This document shows positions 44,713-55,200 of a stretch of DNA of 64,000 bases, in pieces (within the stretch, counting starts at the first letter, position 1; each line of letters starts with the position of its first letter). The position numbers and the translations under genes were made by a program. This stretch comes from Micromonospora sp. MW-13. GTDB taxonomy: Bacteria > Actinomycetota > Actinomycetes > Mycobacteriales > Micromonosporaceae. The stretch spans positions 1 to 64,000 of the forward strand of contig NZ_QKKX01000077.1 of NCBI RefSeq assembly GCF_003434305.1, given 5' to 3'. Under the pieces are notes generated by a model. That model worked only from the letters and a program-made list of their open reading frames with translations. It was not told where the DNA came from and made no database searches.

Positions 44713-44751
44713 ACCGCCAATCTATCAACGAATCAGCGACTCAGGACACTA
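43616..44751 (-). mobile_element. IS630-family insertion sequence, complete
   Basis: Imperfect inverted repeats at both ends (left TAGTATGCTGAGTCGTTAAT, right, as reverse complement, TAGTGTCCTGAGTCGCTGAT) with TA at each edge, the target IS630 duplicates. Carries a single intact transposase gene. Confidence 0.85.
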
Positions 44752-44987
44752 GGGCCCCGGCATGCTTCGCGCGACGGCGCCTACGGCGCTTCTCCGCCTT
44801 CCTGCGCTTCTCGCCTGACACACCAAGATCGTACGACCGGTTGCGCTCGTTGGCGGGCCGCGCCGCGGTCGGGAATGAGCCCCATCTGGCGCCACGGATG
44901 CTCCTGGTGACCTTGCAGCACAGGATCCTGCCGGCCTGCCAGGCGGCGCAGTCGATCCCACCCTCTCACACACTGGGCAGCCAGTCG
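44752..44987. other. Gap without supported gene
   Basis: A minus-strand frame ends in a basic stretch (KRRKAEKRRRRRRAKHAGA) directly at the IS630 edge and may be the tail of a small gene cut by the IS; no start or family is recognised. Confidence 0.3.
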
Positions 44988-47543
44988 TCACGGTCTGTGG
45001 ATGTGCTCCGTCCAGGCAGCACCGTCCCACCAGCGCAGCTGCCCCGGCGTCTGGGGGTCCGGGTACCAGCCGGCGCCCGGGGATTCCGGGGCCGACGCCT
45101 TCCGGTGGCCGAGGAGCCGCCCCATGACACCTGAGCGTCGCTCGGGGGCTGCGGTGCCTGCCGCCGGTGAGACCGCACGTGGCGGTGTGGACGATTGCCT
45201 TGGTGAGGCTGCTGCTGGCTGCGCCGCGGCAGTGGGCATCGACGGTTGAGCCGGGATTGGCCGTTGCTCCGGGGCGGGCCGGGCCGGTGCTGCCTGGCCG
45301 GTGGACTCCCATGACCGCCCGACCGAGGTGGTCGTCGGCTCCGTGCCGGCGACCCGGCTCGCCGCTTGCTCCGCGGTGGTCGCGGTCGGACGGACGGTGT
45401 CGAGTCCAGCACGGACCTGCCGGACGGCAGCCGCGTATCGGTCGAAGGTGACGGTGTCGGGCCAGGTGAGCCGGGCAGCGCCGAACTCCTTCGGAGTCGG
45501 CGGCCGGTCGAGCGCCTCCTCGAGCTGGATGAATCGGGGGGCCTCGGCGGCCAGCCTGCGGAGGTCCCACGAGAGGTGGTTCCCCTCGATGTCCTCAACC
45601 GCGCGGCTGTTGGGGACGTACCGGCCGCCAAGTGTGGTGAAGACCTGATTGCAGAACGCCGCCCGGTCATAGGGCATCAGCTGCATGCGAGTCGGCTCGA
45701 CGGGTGCTCTTTCGCCGACGGCGGCGTAGAGCGCGGCGAGGTCCCCGCCGAACCAGGCATTGGCGATCGGTGCCCCGAGGGTGGCAAACTGCTTGAGGGT
45801 AGGGAGCTTGCCGCGGCGGGCGACGGCGAGGTTCACCTGGCGGGCGAGCTCGCGCAGCGGCTCCTCCCAGGCGCGGTTCAGCGCAGTCTCCAGGTTGTGG
45901 GCGGCCCATGCGCGGCGGTGCGTGGTGACGATGTCGCGGAGGATCTCGAATCCGTCGCGGCGAACGCCCCCGCCCATCGACATCGTGATGGTGACGCCGG
46001 GGCCTGCTTCATCGAGGACGCGGCGGTCTGCCCACAGTTCCTGCGGGGGTCCTAGCCGCTGCTGCGCGGCGCGCAGGTCAGCGAACAGTTGCTGGTCGAC
46101 CGGTGTGTCGGCGGCGGCGAGGGCCTTGACATCCCGGCTGTGGTACTCGGCCGTGCCGTCGATGTCGGTGCGGGAGTAGGGGCCCTCGCAGTAGAACCAG
46201 CAGGTGAGCGCGATGTTGTTCCAGAAGGTCAGAGCGGGGCCGAACGCGGCGACCATCGCCGCTTGTGGGAACAGCGTCGAGACGATGCGGTCGGGGTAGC
46301 GCGGAACGCATGCGCCGCTCCACAGGGCGTCGATGTCGGCGAGCACGGCCGGGGGCAGAACCCGCTCGAGATCGGGGCGGGTGAACGGCACGTCCTCGCC
46401 GATGTCGAAGCCGCGGCCTGGCGTCAGGTCTGGTGGCGCCGGCATGCCGGAGGCCTGCCGCGCGTGGACGGTGTCGAACGCGGCCCAGTAGCGGCGCAGG
46501 ACGTCGAGGCGGCGCTGGATGGGGGAACGGATTTCGTCGGTGCCGAGGTAGCTGGCAAGGATCTTCGCGACCTCCTCGACCGGCAGGTTCTTCTCGGCGG
46601 CGACCTGCTCGACCTTCGCTGAGGCCTGCACATACAGTCGCGGCTCGGGCAGAGCGGTGCTGATCTCCTCGCCTGCGGCCACGGCCTCGCCGAGGTAGTC
46701 CAGCAGCGCCAGCCAGTTGCCGCCGAAGTAGGCGGCGGTCGCTGGTTGCAGCGCCTTTGTCAGTACCGCGCGTGCGGTGGGCGCGTCCTTGTTCGCCTTC
46801 GCGTAGTACCGGCGCACCAGCGGCCGGAGCACCTCGGCGCGCCAACGGCGGACTGTCTGCCGGCCGACGACCTGGCGGAGCGCGTCGAGCAGCGCCACCT
46901 TCGTCGCGGTCTGCTCTGCGGTCGGCAGTTGTGACCAGCCGTTGCCCGGACGCATCCGGGTCAGCGCGGAGCGCACGTTCTCGCTCGCGAGTCCGAGCGC
47001 GGTATACAAGGCGTCGACGGCGGCCCAGGCGGCGTCCCGGGCGGCGGGCTCGAGCGCGCCGGCGTCGGGGCCGCGCAGGATTAGCGGTGCGTAGAGGGCG
47101 TTGGCGAACGGGATAAGCAGCGCCCAGCTGGCCAGCGCATCCGGGCTGCCGTCGAACTCGACGCGTACGGCGTCGGTCGCCGCGGTGTTCATCGCCCAAC
47201 GCGGCTCGATGGCGTAGTACGCGGGCAGGTTGACCGTTCCTGGCTTGATCGGCGCTGACTCCGGCAGCCACCACGCGCCCGCGGCCTGTTGCGTGGCGAG
47301 GTCGAACCTCTGCTTGAGCGCCGCACGGGTCGAGGGGGGAACGTGCCGGAGCGTGAGTGCCCTGGTGGCTTCGGCGGCGGTCACCCACACGGGGGGCTTT
47401 CCGGCAAACGCCACAGAGGTCACCGCGGCCAGCAGATCGTCCACCGCGGCGAACCGCTTGCCAGCACCGGCCTCGTCCTCGACGGCCAGCCACTCCTCCG
47501 CATTATTGGTCGCGGCCAGTCGGCGCCCCAGGCTGTCAGTCAC
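44988..47543 (-). CDS. Unknown 851 aa protein with C-terminal DUF2510-type motif, third gene of helicase-nuclease operon
   Basis: Starts at GTG 47543, overlapping the helicase stop by eight bases (GTGACTGA), so it is translationally coupled. Residues 1-690 are mostly helical and Trp/Arg/Ala-rich with no motif that I know (e.g. LPAYYAIEPRWAMNTAATDA, GRGFDIGEDVPFTRPDLERV, ITMSMGGGVRRDGFEILRDI). A Pro/Thr/Ala-rich linker covers ~700-810. The last 30 residues (GWYPDPQTPGQLRWWDGAAW, TEHI) are a DUF2510-type segment, a short module found at the ends of many actinobacterial membrane or surface-linked proteins; here there is no membrane helix. Probably a structural or effector partner of the helicase-nuclease. 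Confidence 0.75.
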   Translation of the reverse strand: MTDSLGRRLAATNNAEEWLAVEDEAGAGKRFAAVDDLLAAVTSVAFAGKPPVWVTAAEATRALTLRHVPPSTRAALKQRFDLATQQAAGAWWLPESAPIKPGTVNLPAYYAIEPRWAMNTAATDAVRVEFDGSPDALASWALLIPFANALYAPLILRGPDAGALEPAARDAAWAAVDALYTALGLASENVRSALTRMRPGNGWSQLPTAEQTATKVALLDALRQVVGRQTVRRWRAEVLRPLVRRYYAKANKDAPTARAVLTKALQPATAAYFGGNWLALLDYLGEAVAAGEEISTALPEPRLYVQASAKVEQVAAEKNLPVEEVAKILASYLGTDEIRSPIQRRLDVLRRYWAAFDTVHARQASGMPAPPDLTPGRGFDIGEDVPFTRPDLERVLPPAVLADIDALWSGACVPRYPDRIVSTLFPQAAMVAAFGPALTFWNNIALTCWFYCEGPYSRTDIDGTAEYHSRDVKALAAADTPVDQQLFADLRAAQQRLGPPQELWADRRVLDEAGPGVTITMSMGGGVRRDGFEILRDIVTTHRRAWAAHNLETALNRAWEEPLRELARQVNLAVARRGKLPTLKQFATLGAPIANAWFGGDLAALYAAVGERAPVEPTRMQLMPYDRAAFCNQVFTTLGGRYVPNSRAVEDIEGNHLSWDLRRLAAEAPRFIQLEEALDRPPTPKEFGAARLTWPDTVTFDRYAAAVRQVRAGLDTVRPTATTAEQAASRVAGTEPTTTSVGRSWESTGQAAPARPAPEQRPIPAQPSMPTAAAQPAAASPRQSSTPPRAVSPAAGTAAPERRSGVMGRLLGHRKASAPESPGAGWYPDPQTPGQLRWWDGAAWTEHIHRP

Positions 47544-49614
47544 GCATGCCTCGCATCACCTCGACGTACTGATCGAACGTCACTGGGTTGACGGTGCTGG
47601 CCGCGTAGGCGGCGTATCGGGCGGCCAGTGCCTCCCGTTCGCGTTCCGCGCGGCGGGTCTCGATCCTGTCGGCGTCGTACACCACGCGGCTGGCGATCTC
47701 GCCGCGCTCGAACAGGACGAAGGCGTCCATCCGGGCGGCCTCGTCACCGCTGGTCGTTCCGGGCAACGGCGGCCGGGTGCCGCCCGGACGGGCATCGAGC
47801 GTCGCGTCCCCGGTGATCGGGTCCATGTCGTTTTCGGCGTAAAGCGTGTCCAGGTGCTCGTTGAGACCGAGCTCGGCGTGCAGCACGACGTCGAGGAACT
47901 GCTGCTCCGGGCCGACCCGGCCAATCAGCGCCGGGTGGAGCAGCACCCGGATCCCGCGTCCGATGAACTGGTAGAACTCGCTGAAGCTGCCGTAGGGGCG
48001 CATCGGGACGACGACGCAGATCGGCGGGAAGTCGTAGCCTTGGCCGAGCATCTTCAACTGCACGATCGCGTCCAGGTCTCCGGCATCGGACTCGAACCGC
48101 TCGCGGACCCGCTTGATCTGAGTGTCGGTCATCGAGTGGTGCAACACGTCGCAGGCGATGCCCTGCTCGTTGGCGATGCGGGAGATCTGCTCGGCGTGCG
48201 CCTGCCCCATCGCCGCGAACAACACCCTCGGTTTGACCGGGAACAGCAGCTCCCGCTGAGCGTCCAGCGCACCGGCCACGGCCCGCATGACCCGGCGGAT
48301 GGGTTCGGTGGACCGCGCGGTGATCCGTGACAGCTTGCGTTCGTCTCCGAGGATGGCGAGCAGCGCGTCACGGCCAATGATTTCGTCCCGGCGGCCGTCG
48401 GGCCACACCAGTTCGTAGGTGGTCAGTGCGGTGTCGGGGACGAAAGGCAGCACCCGCAGGTTCTTGGCGTTGCCGTCGGCGATGGAGTCGATCAGCCGGT
48501 AGCGGTAGACGACGTCGGCGGCGATCGGTTTGCCGTCTAGGCGGGTGAAACAGGCACTCATCAGCAGCGACCGGGCGCTAGCGAAGTGCGCGAACAGTCG
48601 CTGGTAGGACTCTGCGGCGGCGATGTGCGCCTCGTCGACGACGATCATGTCCACGTCGTCGGGTGTGAGCTTGGTCAGCAGGTCGTCGGGATCGCCACCC
48701 GTGCCCAGGGAGTGGAAGTTGGTCACGATCACGTCGGCGGCGAGCAACTGTTCTCGCGTGACGCGCCGGATGCCGCCGGTGTCCCGGTCAAGTACCCGCA
48801 CCACCGGCGGGCGGCGGCCGGGTATGAGCGGGCCGCCGGGGAGTCCGTAGAGAGCGTTGCCGGGTGCCTGGTGGTCGAAGGCGCGGTCGAACGTGCCTCG
48901 GATGACGTTGCCTGGCGTGACGACCAGCGCGCGCCGCCGGGTGAACGCTAGGGCCGCGGCCACGCCGAGGACGGTCTTGCCGGCACCGACGCTCATCACG
49001 CAGGCGGCCTTCGTGCCACGGGAGCCGTAGTAGTTGCCGAGCGCGGCGAACGCTTGCTTCTGACACTCCCGCAGGGTGCGGGCGTCGATGGCGGAACGGA
49101 CGCCGACGAAGTACCCGGAGGACGTCGGCGATGCGGCACGCGGGGACGGTGCCAACGCCCATATCGGGTCGGGGGCCATGTCGGGCGCCTCCACATGGGG
49201 ATCGGGAGAGACGAGGAGAGCAAGCGCGGGGTCGCGCGTGAGTACCGCTTGAAGCTGAGCAACGCAGCGGGCGGTGTCGGTGCGGATCGCATCGTAAGAG
49301 AATCGGACAACGGCACAGCCGGTGGCCATCAGGTCGTTCTGCCGGAGCCGGTCGTATGTGAATGCCGCACGGGTGCCATGCACGGTGAAGCCGTCGAGCT
49401 CGACAGCGACAGTCAGCTCATCCCCGCGGATCTCGTAGTCCAAGCGATAGGTGCGTCCGTCGACGGTGACCTCGGCCTGCGGGCGCAGGCGAGCGACGAT
49501 CGCCTGCGATGCGGCCGGCGTGAGTACCCACCGCAGGAACGCCCACTCGAGGAACGAGTCGCTGGGCAGCACGTCCGCCAGCGACGTGACCTTGCCCGCC
49601 TGGGCGGGGATCAT
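47536..49614 (-). CDS. SF2 helicase with N-terminal DUF559/PD-(D/E)XK-like nuclease domain (692 aa)
   Basis: Starts at ATG 49614, overlapping the stop of the preceding gene by one base. Residues ~15-125 resemble DUF559/Vsr-like nucleases: Asp59 (RTYRLDYEIRGDEL), Glu72-Leu-Asp74 (VAVELDGFTVHG), then YDRLRQNDLMATGCAVVRFS. The helicase follows: Walker A with Lys213 (SVGAGKTVLGVAAALAF), DEAH at 327-330 (MIVVDEAHIA), motif III-like SACFTR, and a C-terminal domain ending LGQGYDFPPICVVV, FSEFYQFIGRGIR (motif VI). A DNA-translocating nuclease of this make-up is typical of restriction-like or antiphage systems (Hachiman, type III restriction and others combine such parts), but the gene set here does not match one that I can name. 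Confidence 0.85.
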   Translation of the reverse strand: MIPAQAGKVTSLADVLPSDSFLEWAFLRWVLTPAASQAIVARLRPQAEVTVDGRTYRLDYEIRGDELTVAVELDGFTVHGTRAAFTYDRLRQNDLMATGCAVVRFSYDAIRTDTARCVAQLQAVLTRDPALALLVSPDPHVEAPDMAPDPIWALAPSPRAASPTSSGYFVGVRSAIDARTLRECQKQAFAALGNYYGSRGTKAACVMSVGAGKTVLGVAAALAFTRRRALVVTPGNVIRGTFDRAFDHQAPGNALYGLPGGPLIPGRRPPVVRVLDRDTGGIRRVTREQLLAADVIVTNFHSLGTGGDPDDLLTKLTPDDVDMIVVDEAHIAAAESYQRLFAHFASARSLLMSACFTRLDGKPIAADVVYRYRLIDSIADGNAKNLRVLPFVPDTALTTYELVWPDGRRDEIIGRDALLAILGDERKLSRITARSTEPIRRVMRAVAGALDAQRELLFPVKPRVLFAAMGQAHAEQISRIANEQGIACDVLHHSMTDTQIKRVRERFESDAGDLDAIVQLKMLGQGYDFPPICVVVPMRPYGSFSEFYQFIGRGIRVLLHPALIGRVGPEQQFLDVVLHAELGLNEHLDTLYAENDMDPITGDATLDARPGGTRPPLPGTTSGDEAARMDAFVLFERGEIASRVVYDADRIETRRAEREREALAARYAAYAASTVNPVTFDQYVEVMRGMRD

Positions 49615-50237
49615 CAGCTCTTGTCCTCCGCGGCGAACGCAGCACACCGCTCCCGTGCCCGCCGGGCAGGTGGAGTGTCGCCGTTGTCGAACCGATCGGC
49701 GAGCTCAAGCACCTGAGCTGCGTCGCCGAGCGCCCCCTCGGTGAGATAAAGGTCCAAAAGCGTCCGAAATGCTGTGATGCTGACGAACCGCAGTCCGCCG
49801 TCACGGTGCTCATAGGTGACCGCACTCGGGCAAGCCCGGATCAGCTGAAGGTCTAGCCAGCACAGCCGTTCCAGCTCGACGAATGCCTGCGGCCCTTCGG
49901 CGCGACGTGACCACAGGAGAGAGATGACCTCCTGGATTGCGAAGTGATAGTCAGCGGGTTCACCGGGTAACTCGAGAGCTTCGGCGAGAGTGCGCAACAC
50001 CCGGGTCGTTGTCGCCTTACGGGAATCATCGAGACGGTAGGCACCAGCAGGGGCCTGACTGGTGGTTCCGTTCGGCATCGGCCAACTAAGGGACGGCGGC
50101 ATGTCCGGCCAGCGGTTCACGGTCGGGCGCACCTTGCGCTGCCTGAGCTTGGACACATCCAGCCCCGACGGCGAGGAATAGTGGACGCCTGGCACGTTTG
50201 CGAAGCGTGGGAACCACAGTGGCACCTGTGAGTTCAT
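49614..50237 (-). CDS. Unknown 207 aa protein, first gene of helicase-nuclease operon
   Basis: Start at ATG 50237 (MNSQVPLWFPRFANVP) after GGAAGGGCG; earlier in-frame codons encode unrelated basic residues. Contains YRLDDSRKATTTRVLRTLAE, FVELERLCWLDLQLIRACPS, ITAFRTLLDLYLTEGALGDA: helical, soluble, TPR-like at the end. Its stop overlaps the helicase start (TGATG), so it is co-translated. No similarity recognised; possible sensor or adaptor for the helicase-nuclease (inference). Confidence 0.7.
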   Translation of the reverse strand: MNSQVPLWFPRFANVPGVHYSSPSGLDVSKLRQRKVRPTVNRWPDMPPSLSWPMPNGTTSQAPAGAYRLDDSRKATTTRVLRTLAEALELPGEPADYHFAIQEVISLLWSRRAEGPQAFVELERLCWLDLQLIRACPSAVTYEHRDGGLRFVSITAFRTLLDLYLTEGALGDAAQVLELADRFDNGDTPPARRARERCAAFAAEDKS

Positions 50238-50523
50238 CTGACGCCCTTCCTTGCAACGGCGCCCGAACGCGGCGCCGCGTTGCTGAACCAGCACGTAACG
50301 TACCGACGGTCGGCTACGTTGTCACGCTGTGCCGCCCCGGCGGAGCCCTCATCCAGCAGCTGGGCTGGCCGTCAGACCGTGCCTAGATCGCTGTCCGTCA
50401 GCCGGCCGGCCGGAGGCCGGCGATACCACCCGAAAGGGTGACAGAGCTGCGCGGATTGAGCGTTCCTCCTACTCTGGACGTGGGAACCATGACGGGGTAG
50501 ATGTGCCGATCGTGGAGGTCCTT

Positions 50524-51830
50524 ATGGTGACGAGGACGACGGCAGAACCGGGACGGAGCACTCTTTCGTCCTGGGCCGCCGGGCAGTGGAAGCTACGGCC
50601 ACAACGGTTCGCCCCGGCTGCGGATGGGCTGCGGTTCGCGTTCTATGGACGAATGTCCACCGTCGACTTTCAGGATCGGGCGTCGTCGTGCCGGTGGCAA
50701 CGCGACTACGCCGGCGACCTGGTCGCCGGTCACGGCGGGATCGTGGTGGAGTTCTTCGACGAGGGCGTCTCCCGCCGGGTGCCCTGGCCGGACCGGCCGC
50801 AGGCGGCACGGCTGCTCGACGCCATGACTGATCCGGCACGCGGGTTCGACGCGATCGTCGTCGGTGAGTACGAGCGCGCCTTCCACGGCCAGCAGCTTGA
50901 ACAGTTGACTCCCACCTTGCTCAGGCACGGCGTGCAGTTGTGGCTGCCGGAAACTTACGGGCCGGTGGACTTCGACAACCCCGACAGTTGGCGCTGCTGG
51001 ACCTGCTGGGTGTGCACTCCCAGCGGGAGGTATCCCGGGCCCGGCATCGCACCACTGCGGCCATGCGCGCTCAGGCCGAGTTGCAGGGGCGACATCTCGG
51101 CGGCCGTCCGCCTTACGGCTATCGGCTTGTGGACGCAGGCCCTCATCCGAACCGCGCCCACGCCGCCTGGGGACGGCGCCTGCACCGCTTGGAGCCCCCA
51201 CCGCAGCGGCCGCCAATGGATGCTCACCACTGTCGCGGCGATCCTGGCCAACCCCCGTTACACGGGGCGGCAGGTCTGGAACCGTCAACGCACCGACCGT
51301 GATGCCCTCCCTGACAAGGGAGCCTTCGATCGACACCACGAGATCCAGCGGTGGAGCGCCTCCACTGACTGGGTCATCTCCCGCGAGATCGCGCATACTC
51401 CGCTGGTCAGCGAAGAACACTTCGTCGCCGTCCAGGCAATCCACAGCGCACCGACCCCGGCCGACGGCATCTCCCGCCGCTATTTGTTGGCCGGAGTGAT
51501 CTGCTGCGGCGTGTGCGGCCGGATCATGGACTCCCACTGGGTCCACGACCGTGCCGGCTACCGATGCCGACACGGCAACACCAGCACCCGACCCACCTCA
51601 TCGAGGCGACAGAAGACCCTCTACGTCCGAGAGGACCATCTCCTGGACAGGATTCGACACGACAGCTACCTCCGTCGGCACCACCCCGCAATGCGCGACC
51701 AGGATCCAGACAGCGTCGCGGGCTACCTACGGCTCAACAACATGATCATCGTGTGCGACCACGACGCCTGGACCATCGAAACTGACACGGCGGTCTTCCC
51801 GCTCACCGCCCCGGCGAGCGTCCCGTTGGG
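50524..51830 (+). pseudogene. Large serine recombinase/integrase, frameshifted with internal deletion
   Basis: ATG 50524 after GGAGG. The resolvase domain begins RFAFYGRMSTVDFQDRASSC (catalytic Ser in RMST), then EFFDEGVSRRVPWPDRPQAA, FDAIVVGEYERAFHGQQLEQ. At ~50980 the frame shifts and continues as LALLDLLGVHSQREVSRARH, GRHLGGRPPYGYRLVDAGPH, WGRRLHRLEP. At ~51205 about 135 bp are missing, and the original frame resumes at HRSGRQWMLTTVAAILANPR, YTGRQVWNRQRTD. A zinc ribbon (CCGVCGRIMD, YRCRHGN) and KTLYVREDHLLDRI follow. It was an integrase of a mobile element and is now dead. Confidence 0.8.
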
Positions 51831-51861
51831 CGGGGATTTTCGCTGTACGGGACAGGACGCT

Positions 51862-52045
51862 CGACCCTGCCTCCGCACCCCACGTCCGGTGGATCTTCGA
51901 GCAGCGGCTCGCCGGCCGGAGCGTGGCCAGCATCGCCCGCGCCCTCAACGACAACGGCGTCCCGTGCCCGTCCGGCGCCGCCGACCCAGCGCGTAACGGG
52001 GATCGCTCGAAACGCGAAGAGAAATCACGCTTCGTGGGGAAATAA
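51862..52045 (+). pseudogene. Serine recombinase fragment (the segment missing upstream)
   Basis: The forward strand reads LDPASAPHVRWIFEQRLAGR, SVASIARALNDNGVPCPSGA, ADPARNGDRSKRE and stops. It is exactly the recombinase segment that should lie between LEP and HRSGRQW in the gene above, 650 bp away. Confidence 0.75.
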
Positions 52046-52191
52046 CGTGTCCGAAACCAAAACCCAACTGGGTCCGACGCTGGCGGCGGCGATCCCGTTG
52101 ATCTACTGACTGACCGGGGCGACGTTCCGGCGCTCGACAACCTTTTCGGTGCAACAGCGCTTGGACGTCGCTCCCGTCCCTAGGGTCCGCT

Positions 52192-52224
52192 GCGCCGGTG
52201 GCGATATCTGAACGCCACCGGCGC
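52192..52224. terminator. Perfect 12-bp hairpin, likely terminator of the ATPase operon
   Basis: GCGCCGGTGGCG (52192-52203), loop ATATCTGAA, CGCCACCGGCGC (52213-52224). It lies 15 bp past the stop of the 2016 aa gene and also faces the recombinase remnant, so it could work in both directions. Confidence 0.8.
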
Positions 52225-52238
52225 CGCATTGACCTTCG

Positions 52239-55200
52239 CTATGCGCCGCTGTTAAGCCTCTGCCAGGACCGGGCGATCACCGGTTCCGGCCCCCACCGCC
52301 CGTCGACGTCGCTCTGGTCGATCACGTCTAGCATCTGAAGTATGCGGGCGGTCCGGTCCGGCTGGGAACCGGTGAGCGCGCACAGCTCGATCATCTCGTC
52401 GTAGGTGACCGGAGCGGCGTACTCGAGCAGAGCCTGGAACGCGGCTTCGGCACCGGTGTCGGTACTCAGCCCGGTCGACTCGACGAATTCGGTGGCTCCG
52501 TCGACGGTCGCCAAGTACGTGGCCACCTGCTCGCAGATCTTTCTGGTGCTGGTGTGTTCCCGTGCCTTCTCCGCGGCCAGGTCCAGCAGATACGGCCATC
52601 CGCCGGTTGCCGTCATCAGCTGGGCCTGGCTGGTCGCGTCGGTGAACACCTTCATCCGCTCGTTGTCCGACAGCCATGTGCGTAGGCCGATGTCGGTGGC
52701 CCGGCGCAGGGCGATCACATCATCGCTGCCGAGTCCGAGGTCCGGGCTGGTCAGCAAATCCAAAATGCCGGAGGCTTGAACGTCGACAAGGACGGCGACG
52801 GTGCGGGTCGTGCCGGAGGCCGGCTGGATCTGCATCGCGTTGACGATCGTGGAGGTGACCGTTTCCGGTTTGGCGGTGAGCAGTGGGCTCAGAACCACGT
52901 GGTGCCGGCCGCCGATGTCCCCGCCTCGCAGCGCCTTGCCGTACGCCTGTGGCCGGGTGGTGACCGTCAGGTCGAACCGGGCCCCGAAACTCTTGCGTGA
53001 CTGCTCTAGCAGTTCCTGCACCCGATCGACGGCTGTGGCCCTGGCCCCGGCGATAACCCTGATGGTGCTGCCGGCGGTACGGGTGACGACTTTGGACAGC
53101 TGCTGATCGGTACAGGGGGAGATCCGGCCGTCGGCGAGGTGGCCACGAGCCTGTTCGGTGGACAGCTTCGTTGGCGTCTTACGCCACTGGGAGCTGCACA
53201 ACTCCTCCCAGATCTCGTCGGCGGTACCGAGCAGCCGCAGCACGTTCGTCGACCGCAGCCGCCAGCGGGTGCCGCCCACGGTGGCCGCAAGAACTCCGAG
53301 TTCACGCATCTCGTCGAGCAAAGACCGGAACTCGCCGGGCTCCTGCCGGGCGAAGCCCGCCGGCCACCACCGGTGGCATTCGTTGCGCAACTGCGAGGTC
53401 GTCATGGTGTGGTCGGCGCCGTTCTCCAAGGCGAAGTAGGCGACGACGAGGGCGATGAGTTTGTACCGGGAGTCCAGGTCCAGGGTGAGATGGACGGTCT
53501 GGCGGATCCGCTGCTTCAGCGACTCGGACCCGAGGACCTGATCCAGCAGGTTCTCGTCGATCAGGTAGACAGGGCCGCCGTCACGGCGGTTCAGAACCGA
53601 GCTGACCAGGGCTTTGCCGGCCATCTGCAACAGCTTGGGCTGGTAAGTGCAGTAGGCGAGAACCCGGTGGACCAGTTCGTCGGACGCGAAGCGGATGCCG
53701 AGCGCCTCCATGGGGGTGAACAGCAACTGGTACGCCGGTTCGGGGCTGAGCGGGCCGATCGCTACCTGGTCACCGAGGTGAGCGTTGGCCAGCGGCTGGT
53801 TCGGCAGGTTGGCGAACCGCTGTACCTGATGCAGGCCGGCGAAGACTGGTTTGAAACGCCGGCCGGGGTACTTGTCCCGCAGGTTACGCAGGTGCGTAAC
53901 GTGCTCGAAGCCGCGTTCGGCATCCGCGTCGAAGAATCCGTCACATTCGTCGATAAGCAGTAGCATCCGGCGGGCCGGGTTCTGGTCCAGCCATGTGGTG
54001 ATCGCGGCGATGACGTCCTTGACGGGGTCGCGGGTCCTCTTTGGCAACGCGATCTTGTTCTCGGTGAGCTTCTCGGCCAGTTTGTCCCACAGCGTGAGCG
54101 GGTTGACCTTAGTGCCGATGACGTTGGGCAGCGTCACGTAGATCGGCAGGTTCGTGGGCACCCGCCCGAACGCCCGGGCGGCCTCCTGCAACAGGGCCGT
54201 CTTGCCGAGCTGCCGGCCGCCGTAGAGCAGGTTCGGGCCGTTCGGGTCGATGATGTCGGCACGTTCTGACCGCCGGCCGAAGAACATCTCCAGCGGCAGG
54301 GCCGCCTGCCCGTCGGGGGCGTACGGGTTCGTGGCCGCGAACGGCAGCAGAGTCCGAGCGGTGGTGATGAACTGACCGCTGCCGTGTAGCGCCAGGTGCA
54401 GGATCGCGATGTCGTCAATCACGATCACGGGCTTCTCGCTGTGCTGGGCGCACATCCGGGCGAGTTCTTCACGCTGGCCGGTGGTCATCGCGGCGAACAG
54501 CAGCACGATGACCGGCAGGTCGGTCCCGGGGTCCTGGCCGATCCAGCCGAACATGGCCCGTACATCGGGTTCCCCCCAGCACAACATGATTCGTTGCTGG
54601 CCGCCGGGCGGCGGGCTGTACTGCGGTACGCCCTGGGTCTCGCCGACACGGCGTACGCCGGTCAGATCCCACCAGGCACGGCGGGAACTTCCCTTGGGCT
54701 TCATATCCCGTACCGGCTGCATGCTGGCGAACTCGATACCTGCCAGCAGCAGCGCCGCCGCCAGACTGCTGCGCTGCACCCGGTCGTGCCGGATGTCGCG
54801 CATGTCTAGCCACGTCTGCAACAGGTCGGCGGTGGTCCGCTGTGCGGGAGTCAGTTCGTGGACGTCCAGCGCCGGATGGGGTTTGCCGTAGCGGACCGCG
54901 TCGATCAAGTCCCGGGTGAGGCCGCCGGGGACCCGCTCGGTCAGCCGCAGGAAACGGGTCAGGTCCTCCGAGGGCTCCGCAGACGGCAGAGTCTCGCCGA
55001 GCACCGCGGCAAGCAGGTACTCCTCAGCGGTCGCCAGGTCGCCGGCGGCGATACGGTCCTGGATCTGGTTTAGGCGCTGACTGCGGTCCGCTCCGGGTGG
55101 TACTTCGCTGTCCGCGCGGCGCCGCAACGCCGCTTGAGCCTCGTGCCGGCACATCGGCAGCTGTTCCTGAACGTCGATCAGCCGGCGGCGGTAGTCGCTC

